Of a stretch of DNA of 64,000 nucleotides, positions 56,910 through 64,000 are shown piece by piece. The notes under the pieces were generated by a model. That model saw only the letters and a list, made by a program, of their open reading frames with translations, did no database searches and was not told the DNA's origin. The DNA comes from Castanea sativa (lineage: Eukaryota > Streptophyta > Magnoliopsida > Fagales > Fagaceae), in contig NC_134018.1 of the NCBI RefSeq assembly GCF_040712315.1, positions 48,981,335 through 49,045,334 on the forward strand, in the 5' to 3' direction. Within the stretch, counting starts at the first letter, position 1; each line of letters starts with the position of its first letter. A program made the position numbers and the translations under genes.

Positions 56910-58360
56910 TCAACGGGGGTTCCATGTGGACCTTTGTTTACTTGTCTCTGGTATGTTTTCCAGCGAGGACTGTCCGACCCCATGAAAGGTCCTCCTGCAA
57001 TGGTGCTTATCTCCCCAATTACTTCTTGTGGTTGAGATCGGCGACTCTCGTTTTTGGACGAGGGCTCTCGTTGGCTCGTGTCACCCTCCTTGAACTTCTT
57101 TGAGTCCCCTTTCTTGACAAACTTACGAAGTTTTCCTTCTGTATCAGTTCTTCGATCTGTCCCCTCAGATCTCGGCAATCTTCTGTGTAATGGCCGTGGT
57201 CCTTGTGGAATCGGCAGTATTTGCTCTTGTCCCGTACACTTGGTGACGAGTGCAAGGGCTTTGGCCACTTTAGGTGGTGTTAATCTGGATACGTGTCAAA
57301 ATTTTGTCCAACGGGCATAATTAGGGGTGTGAATTTTACCGGTCGTGAAGCTTTCTCGTCTTTCCATCTGTCGGTGTCACCTCTGGACGGCTCGGACGCT
57401 CCCTCTTTTGTCCCACTGCGTTCGTCTTCCTTCCTTCCTTTCGTCTTTAGCTTCCCCTCGTCTACGATGGGCGCAGGTGCGTCCTCGGCGTTCATGTACT
57501 TTTGAGCTTTCAATAACATCTCTGCCATCGTCAAGGGATGGATTCTTTGCTAACGAGACGACGAATTCTACGGACTTAAGCCCTGCCTTAAATGTCGTCG
57601 AGTGGACCTTATCGTTTGCATCGTCCACCTCTCTAGGGTCTCCGAGTGAAGCGTTTTACATATGATCGCAAGGTCTCCCTCTCTCCTTGCTTAATAGTGA
57701 GTAGATGATCCGCTGGTCTTTTGGGTCGTTGCCCCCGACGAAATGGCACGGGAAAGCACTACTTAAGCTTGCTCAGAAGTTATCGATGGACGAAGTGGGC
57801 AATCTCGTGAACCACTCTCGTCCGGCTCCCTTCGACGTAGTTGGGAATGAGCGACACATGATCTCGTCGGGGCTGTTATTTGAAGGCCTAAGGTCGTCTT
57901 AAAGGTGTTAAGGTGATCTTGGGGGTCCTTGAGCCCGTCAAAAGGCTCGAGCGAGGTGGCCGAAATTTCCCAGTACCGGTCTTTCTAGGGCTTTGCCATG
58001 GTAAAAGGAGAGTCTGTCGCTCGACCATTTTATCCGAGGGCTTCGATCAGTCTTCTCTTTGATGGCGTTTCTTAATTCATCCATCTCCTTCCTCATCTCT
58101 TGGAGGATGTCGGAATGCTGCTCTTAAGGGGTTATGGATTCTCCGTCGGTCGCTCCTCCCATGGCTATCTCCCATCGTCTTCTTGACGGCTCTTGACGGG
58201 TTTTCTTCTTGCGTAACCTCTGTCTCATCTCCGATTTCTGTCTTGTAAGTTCTTCGACGGTGGCTGCGAGATTCGGACTTCTTGTGCCAAGGCCAGCTGA
58301 GTCTTGGTTGGATTCCATCTGGTGAAAGCTGGTAGGAGCTGCGTTCTCGTTGTATGACAA
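56910..58360 (-). pseudogene. gag region of the gypsy element
   Basis: A likely start at 58360 gives MSYNENAAPTSFHQ and then NLAATVEELTRQKSEMRQRL, a coiled-coil gag beginning. The frame soon breaks; later pieces include FTPLIMPVGQNF near 57310 and the zinc-finger-like CRFHKDHGHYTEDC near 57215-57170, then LRGQIEELI. This variant finger (C-x2-H rather than C-x2-C) is typical of Tat gag. Gag would form the particle that holds the element RNA. Many frameshifts; not functional. Confidence 0.75.
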
Positions 58361-58367
58361 AGTCGTT

Positions 58368-58382
58368 CCACGGACGGCGCCA
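58368..58382 (-). promoter_or_regulatory. Primer-binding site
   Basis: On the - strand TGGCGCCGTCCGTGG begins two bases after the 5' LTR. TGGCGCC matches tRNA 3' ends ending GGCGCCA, as used by many Tat/Athila elements (tRNA-Asp-like); the rest is imperfect. Confidence 0.7.
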
Positions 58383-58384
58383 AG

Positions 58385-58862
58385 CGGTGAAGCGGTATCT
58401 CGTTGATTTGCTTGGACTCGTCCGAGAAGGCTCTACGAAAGTACTGCGACGAACTTGTGGGAGCGGGAATTCACTCAAGTGGTCACCGGTGTGGTGCACC
58501 GCCACAACGCCTCCGATGATAAAGTCAGTATCGAAGAAGATAATGATTGAAATACCAGAAAAAATGATTCAGGTGGTGATGTTGTTTTTTTATGTACCTT
58601 GTATTGGTGTTGTGAGGGTTTTATATACCCTGGGGGATTGTAGCCGTTGGGTGTTAATGACTCACGATAACGTCTACGGTGGAGTTATGGACTTTAATGC
58701 GTTCCCGTCGATTCGTCAGTGGTCTTGTAACGGTTGGAGCTTTATTGGCAGCATTGAATGGCATTAATTCTTTTTGATGACGCGGATACTGGTCATGTTC
58801 GTCCGTGAAGGCAACTTCGTCTATAATTATCCTCGTCAGTTATGTATTCGTCAGTACCATCA
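58385..58862 (-). repeat. 5' LTR of the gypsy element
   Basis: 478 bp, aligned end to end with 48716-49194. Its outer end keeps CCATCA before the target duplication. Its inner end reads CGGTGAAGC on + where the other LTR has TGATGAAGC, so the terminal CA on the - strand has decayed. Confidence 0.9.
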
Positions 58863-58867
58863 GTCAG
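58863..58867. repeat. Target-site duplication, right (GTCAG)
   Basis: Lies directly after the CCATCA end of the LTR; identical copy at 48711-48715. Confidence 0.85.
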
Positions 58868-59110
58868 CATTTGCAAGACGGGTTGTTAGGGGGAATTGGG
58901 TCTTAATGCTAAAATATGCTTACATATAGCATTTGCAAGCTGGGTTGTGAATGCTCCTAGTGAACATTTGGATAGCGCAAATGTCTAGCGTTTACGCGTC
59001 CAGCGTTTTGCGCATGGGTCCCGTGCACTATTCACGAGACCCACAAACCTCTTTGTTTAGCAAAACTTTCATTAAAAATCATAAGTGACAATTCTTTTGT
59101 CACATTTTAT
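58868..59110. other. Host flank of the gypsy element
   Basis: Two forms of gcatttgcaag(a/c) occur at 58867 and 58939. The stretch 58985-59040 (agcgttttgcg...ttcacgagacc) resembles small MITE ends. No gene. Confidence 0.4.
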
Positions 59111-61935
59111 GGTTCTTTTTTTTTTCCCCATATTTGACGGTTTCATCCCCACATTGTGCAATTCTAACATCACATGTGATAGTTCTTTTGTCACATTTAA
59201 ATCACACGTGATAGTTCTTTTATCATATTTGGTGGTTCCCTTATTTTTTTCTCACATTTGATAGTTCCATCCTCACATTGTGCAGTTCCAACATCACATA
59301 TGACAGTTATTTTATCACATTTGATGGTTCTCTTATTTTTTATTGCATTTGACGGGTTCGTCCTCATATTGTGCAGTTCTAACATCATATGTGACAGTTA
59401 TTTCGTCATGTTTGATTGTTCCCTTATATTTTCTCATTGTGCAATTTCAACATCACATGTGACAATTCTTTTATTACATTGGTGGTTTCCTTATTTTTTT
59501 TCTCACATTTGACGGTTTCATCCTCACATTGTTCAGTTTCAACATTACATGTGATAGTTCTTTTGTTACATTTGTTAGTTCTCTTATTTTTTCTCACATT
59601 TGACGGTTTCATCCTCACATTGTACAATTTCAACATCACATATGAAAGTTTTTTCCCTACATTTGGTAGTTCCCTTTTTTTTTCTCACATTTGACGGTTT
59701 CATGCTTACATTGTGCAATCCCAACATCACATGTGATAATTCTTTTTGTTGGAAAATCACGTGTTTGTATCGCATACAAAACATACGCAGCGAAAATTTT
59801 GCGGATTTACTTCATACACAATCGATAATATGCACTATGTAAGTTTAAAAATTAGAGAATAAGAAAGCATACCTTGAAGCGGTAAAATTCAAAACTGAAG
59901 ATCAAAAGCACTTGGGAACATTTTTAATCTTCACTCCAATTCCACTTAATACCCAAGATGTGTGGTCTCTCAATCAATTTTCACTCACATACAAACCATT
60001 TCATTCCTTGTATGAAAACTCTTATGAAAATGTCTCATGAAAACCTTAATGAAATTCCGTATGTTTCTCTCTTTATATATAACTAATTATCTAATTGAGT
60101 TAGCCTTTTGGGCTATTCCAATTGGGCTCTTGTGTGTGACTTAGAGTGTGACCAAAAGGGACTAATGAGACACTAGCTCCAATGGGCCTTGAGCTTTTCT
60201 GTCAACTCTTGACAAGTCCAAAGTTACCATTAACTATATTTAATACCACTATATAAATATAGTTGTACTCTAGGCCTTATCTATAAATTATATCCCAAGA
60301 TTTTATTGTACATGCAACCCCTTCATAAAATATTCGTAATAATACAAAGTCATGAATATAAACTGCCACTTTGAAGATTATTACATCTTAATCCTTAGGT
60401 ACCCGGTTTAATCCTTTATATTATTCATTATATATTTATGAAATCTAATTCCATAAATATATATTTTAGTAACTTCTTACTAAAATGGTTGGGCCCAACT
60501 CTCTGAATAACCAAACCCATTAAACTTATCTCAAGGGAATATTTTATATCTCCGTTAAGAGATTATGAATTCCATTTTGAGAATATATGTTCCACCAACA
60601 CTAAATGTGGCTGCCCAACATACTGAGGTTTTGACCGTGACTAATAGATCTCATTCTTGATATATCAAAACAACCTACATCTCATGATCAGGTTCATTAT
60701 TATCTCAGGATTAAGAGTTCATGTAAAAAAAAATCTTGAGATTTTTTATCCATTTGACAGTCGTTAGGAGAATAATAAATCTCATAGCAGTCCAGTTCAA
60801 TATGTCTTAACTCTTAAAACATATCAACATACCAACTAGAAATCTCCATTTCCATGATCAAGACAAATCATCTTAGTTGATATGTTATAGTCTTCGCAGA
60901 TGAAACGCCCAATTTCATCACCGACTACGAACTACATTTTGAGTTTACAAAGAACTTGTGATTTACATTTTCTGTGACTAAATCGCATAAATCACATACA
61001 ATGCATCTCATGAACTAAGATAATGTCCCATTAGTTCATTTATAAATATTCTCATATAATTAAACAATTTAATTATTTATGACATGTCAATAAATTGGAT
61101 TTTAGGGCATGAACCCCAACACTTTTGTCACATTTGATGGTTCCCTTATTTTTTTTCCTCTTATTTAACTTTCATCCTCATATGGTGCAGTTCCAACATC
61201 ATGTGTAACAATTCTTTTGTCACATTTAGTGGTTCTCTTATTTTTTTCTCACATTTGATGACTTCATTCTCACATTGTGCAGTTCCAACATCACATGTGA
61301 CAGTTCTTTTGTCACGTTTTTTGGTTCCTTTTTTTTTTTTTCCTCACATTTGACGATTTCATCCTTATATTGTGCAGTGGCAAAAGAACTGTGACATCAC
61401 ATGTGACAGTTCTTTTGTCACATTTGGTGGTTCATTTATTTTTTCTCACATTTGACAATTCCATCCTCACATTGTGTAGTTCTAGCATCACATGTGATAG
61501 TTCTTTTGTTACAATTGATTAACCTATTCCAGAGCAATTTGGTAATTATCCTATCTCGCACTACTCGAAGCCTTCGTAAACCTTTATTTTTTCTCACATT
61601 TGACTGTTTCATTCTCACATTGTGTAGTTCCAACATCACATGTGATTATTTTTTTGTCACATTTGGTGGTTCCCTTATTTTTTTTCTCACATTTAATGGT
61701 TCCATTGTCACGTTCGACAGTACCAACATTACATTTGACAGTATCTTTGTCACATTTAGTGGTTACCTTTTTTTTTCCTCGCATTTGACGATTTCATCTT
61801 CACATTGTGCAGTACCAACATTACATGTGAATGCACTTTTGTCAGATTCGGTGGTTCCCTTTTTTTTTTCTCACATTTGATAGTTCCAGTGTCACATTAA
61901 GTAGTACTAACATCACATTTAATCGTACTTTTCTC
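59111..61935. repeat. Degenerate tandem array, about 91-bp unit
   Basis: Unit of the form CACATTGTGCAGTTCCAACATC, ACATGTGACAGTTCTTTTGT, CACATTTGGTGGTTCCC, a T-run, CTCACATTTGACGGTTTC. Anchors recur at 59271, 59362, 59522, 59613 and 59702 and again from about 61170 onward, mostly 90-91 bp apart with shortened units. The array is split by a solo LTR at 59747-61121. A roughly 75-bp non-repeat piece lies at 61512-61587. Open frames in it on both strands are just the repeat translated. Confidence 0.9.
59747..61121 (-). mobile_element. Copia solo LTR, Angela/Tork-like, 1,375 bp
   Basis: Starts TGTTGGAAAATCACG and ends CCCCAACA on +. The 5-bp duplication CTTTT is exact at 59742-59746 and 61122-61126, and removing the insert restores the tandem repeat (tcttttgtcacatttgatgg). 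Read on -, it begins TGTTGGGGTTCATGCCCTAA, close to the start of Angela-type copia LTRs (TGTTGGAAATATGCCCTA in wheat, from memory). There is no internal coding region. Confidence 0.85.
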
Positions 61936-62130
61936 ACATTTGAACGAAATGACCTCGTAACCTAAAAAATTACTGAAATATGCGTAGAACCTAAAAAATT
62001 ACCGTAATGCCCCCTGAAACCTGAAAAATTACTAAAATACCCCTAACACCTAATAATGACCGAAGGACCCTTGAAATCTAAAATTGACCAAAATACCCCC
62101 TGAATCCTCTATCTACAAGACCAAAATGAC
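61936..62130. repeat. Short degenerate direct repeats
   Basis: About five units of acc(t/c)aaaaaattac(c/t)gaaat followed by c-rich text (acccctaacacct), roughly 30-40 bp each. Confidence 0.6.
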
Positions 62131-63379
62131 AATAAAAATGTTATACAACCACTCTATTTGCTTGATTTGAAACCCATTGATCTTAAAATTAATAGATTTT
62201 AAAAGCTTGATTTGAAATTAATAGATTTAAAAAACCATTGATTTTTAAATTCCTTATTTGTGTCTTTTTATACAATGGAGGATTTGAAATTTCATTGTTT
62301 GGATACCTAAATTTGGATTTGGATTTGGATTTAGATTTAGATTTAAGATAAATAAAATAATTTTTCCAATTATTATTTTTCTTAAACTTTTTACATTTTA
62401 ATTTTAGTAACAGTTTTTAAATAAATACATGAGGTAATGAAATAGTCATTGATAATCCAAGTAACAAAATAATGACTAAAAATCTATCATCTCAGCCAAC
62501 TATAATTTTTTTTTTTTTTTTTGCCAACTATTGACCACTAAAATGTTCTATATCAACATAAAGAGAGAACCCAAATGCATGAATTTTTTTACAACATTTA
62601 AAACTCAAACTAAATTTTTTTTTCAAAGTTCTTAACAGCTAAAAAGTTCTATATCAAGAGAGACAGTAAAGTATCCAAAATATGTGTTTTTTATATAAAT
62701 TTCAAAACAAAGAGGCCATTGATACACAAATTGACAAGATAATGACTAAATATCATCCATCATAGCCAACTAAAAAAATTTGTTGCCAACTCTTCCAACT
62801 CAAATATTTTAGAGAGAGTACCCAAAATACATGGGTTTTTTTTTTTTAACAATATTCAAAATCTCAAACTAAAAAATTGTTTCAAAGTGGATCTTTTCTA
62901 CTCTTTTTTCTTTGGCAAGACTTATTGATACCAAATGTTGACGTGTTGCTGTGCAATAGGAGAAATCATCACCTTTCTCCTTCCTTAGTCATAATTTCAA
63001 CTGCATCGTCCATATATTTTGCACCAACACCATTAACTCTATCCCTCCCACACAAAATCTCAATGTCCTCTAATTGTAGCAAGACGGACGACTGCTTTCG
63101 TCAAAATAGCTTTCAAAAGAGAAAATGTGATACATTGCTTTATGTCAGCATGAAGGTACTAGAGATTTTCTGTAAAATGTGTGATGGGCAGTAATCAATA
63201 GCCATGGAATGTTTACCAAATGCCAACCCTTACCAAGCTCATCTAGCCTTCACATATACTTCCTTTAACCTATACAAACTCATATAGACATTTTCATGCA
63301 TTACTTCAACCAAACAAAAATTTTCCTTTGACAAACAAAACAAATTGATTAGTAGGAGTTTCGACAAGACCAAACATAC
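62131..63379. other. Intergenic DNA, no supported gene
   Basis: A hexamer run of ggatttggatttggatttag type lies at 62314-62346. Between 62500 and 62870 there are two to three degenerate repeats of the form ctaaaatgttctatatcaa...aactcaaactaaa. The 62877-63194 (+) frame has no domain I know. Confidence 0.5.
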
Positions 63380-63628
63380 TACATCAGACATGTCACAGTG
63401 AAGCTTAGTGATAGAGTCTCCATGGCCAAGCTCCTGAGCAACTCCATATGCAATATAAGTCTTGGGACTCATATTTGATTTTTTGGGCAACTGGAGAGCA
63501 ATGTTTAAAATACCCTTGTGTGGATGTGTATATTCCTTAAACAAAAAGCAACAGATAAATTCATCATCATGATGTGGCAAGTGTTCAAATAAAGTAGATG
63601 GAGGCCAATCTTTTAGCTTCAAATAAAG
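63380..63628 (-). pseudogene. JmjC histone demethylase exon (JMJ25-like)
   Basis: A coding piece on the - strand reads [20 protein letters not shown], then [38 protein letters not shown] and [10 protein letters not shown]. This is the JmjC core of plant JMJ25/IBM1-type H3K9 demethylases, nuclear Fe(II)/2-oxoglutarate enzymes. The iron ligands H and D are present in KLHCDMSD. The piece ends at a good donor (GATGTA|GTATGT at 63380), where I expect an exon border in this family. The 5' border is near 63628-63622. No following exon (NVLTHT-type) is visible downstream toward 62 kb; upstream exons would lie beyond 64000. It is therefore either the last surviving exon of a 3'-truncated gene or an isolated relic. 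The sequence catctactttatttgaa occurs twice, at the left border and 38 bp inside. Confidence 0.7.
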
Positions 63629-64000
63629 TAGATGTATACCCAGTAAGAAACTGGCGAATGTTGATATTAGTCTACAATTCATCACAATAATTAGTATCAC
63701 AAAGCAAAATTATCAAGGACTATTTGCATATCATTTTATTATGCCTGAGTAGACATGTGGAAAGTAAAAACACTTTAAATAAGAAGGAAAAAGTAAAAGG
63801 AAAAACAATGGCAATAACTCCAAAAAAGAAAATTGGTCTTAACAATCACTAGCGTAAATGAAGAACCACCAAAAAGTGGTAGTCCTCCAATTTTTCATGG
63901 AGCTTTTTATTATATATTAATTTGAGACTGAAAGGAAAAGGATAAGAGGCAGTCATCTCCCCTTGAAATCAATTGGAATGAGTACACGCAACTGCTAATT
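63629..64000. other. Right edge of window, no gene seen
   Basis: AT-rich, with no coding signal; it could be intron of the JmjC gene if that gene continues beyond the window. Confidence 0.4.

Larger units (their letters stand above)
48716..58862 (-). mobile_element. Ty3/gypsy LTR retrotransposon, Tat type, full length
   Basis: A 10.1-kb element on the - strand, with two LTRs of about 478 bp starting TG and ending CA or its decayed form. The 5-bp target duplication GTCAG is exact at 48711-48715 and 58863-58867. The order on the - strand is 5' LTR, primer site, gag, protease, reverse transcriptase, RNase H, a second RNase H-like region, integrase, tandem repeats, an antisense gene region, purine tract and 3' LTR. 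Integrase after RNase H places it in Ty3/gypsy. The RNase H pair, the gag finger CRFHKDHGHYTEDC and an antisense gene between integrase and 3' LTR point to the Tat lineage. All long frames are broken by frameshifts and stops, so this copy is not autonomous. The region is clearly GC-richer than its surroundings. Confidence 0.92.

Noticed and set aside
47605..58960. Outer Mutator-like host element around the gypsy insertion
   Set aside because: gcatttg motifs occur on both sides but neither matching terminal repeats nor a 9-bp duplication could be shown.
59258..61880. Several 60-140 aa frames, both strands
   Set aside because: They are translations of the 91-bp tandem repeat, with the same phrases repeated.

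Overview
The window is nuclear DNA of a flowering plant. It is AT-rich, has genes with GT-AG introns, plant-only gene families, and a dense load of plant transposons. Several small elements (for example at 30391-30561 and 44401-44587) resemble families I associate with Fagaceae (oak, chestnut), so a woody eudicot of that kind is my guess. That is inference, not proof.

Three intact protein-coding genes are supported, all on the + strand. (1) 13121-15565: an intronless CrRLK1L malectin-like receptor kinase. (2) 20428-25623: a six-exon gene for the U4/U6 snRNP splicing factor PRP3, with a 62-bp tandem duplication over its stop codon. (3) 37372-39615: an intronless half-size ABCG transporter of the clade that includes the Arabidopsis suberin and pollen-wall exporters. 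One exon of a JmjC (JMJ25-like) histone demethylase lies at 63380-63628 on the - strand; it is probably a relic or the edge of a broken gene. There is no operon logic: each gene stands alone in repeat-rich DNA.

Layout. 1.6-5.3 kb: a stack of DNA transposons, in which a Tourist-like MITE holds a hAT-like element, which holds a Mutator-like foldback element; a second hAT copy follows in inverted orientation. 5.5-10.2 kb: a segmental tandem duplication carrying TRIM retrotransposon relics, with solo LTRs between the copies. 13-15.6 kb: receptor kinase. 16.6-20.1 kb: non-coding DNA with a foldback element inside a MITE. 20.4-25.7 kb: PRP3. 26.4-27.7 kb: 5'-truncated LINE. 28.5-32.7 kb: a hairpin, small MITEs and two hAT-like elements. 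33.4-34.1 kb: about 122-bp tandem repeats. 37-39.6 kb: ABCG gene. 42.7-44.9 kb: solo LTR and a small MITE with its empty site preserved nearby. 48.7-58.9 kb: a full-length but frame-broken Ty3/gypsy element of the Tat type on the - strand, with LTRs, target-site duplication, primer site, gag-pol, a 67-bp tandem array and a spliced antisense gene. 59.1-61.9 kb: a degenerate 91-bp repeat array split by an Angela/Tork-like copia solo LTR.

I found no CRISPR, plasmid or phage features and no tRNA or rRNA gene that I could support by eye. No clearly new multi-gene system is visible. The best leads are the antisense spliced gene of the Tat element, the inverted hAT pair (a possible hairpin/siRNA source), the insertions that can be read precisely from target-site duplications, and a pattern of LTR mismatches that may point to base-calling error in methylated DNA. 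Exon limits and element ends were worked out by hand and should be confirmed with RNA data and alignments.
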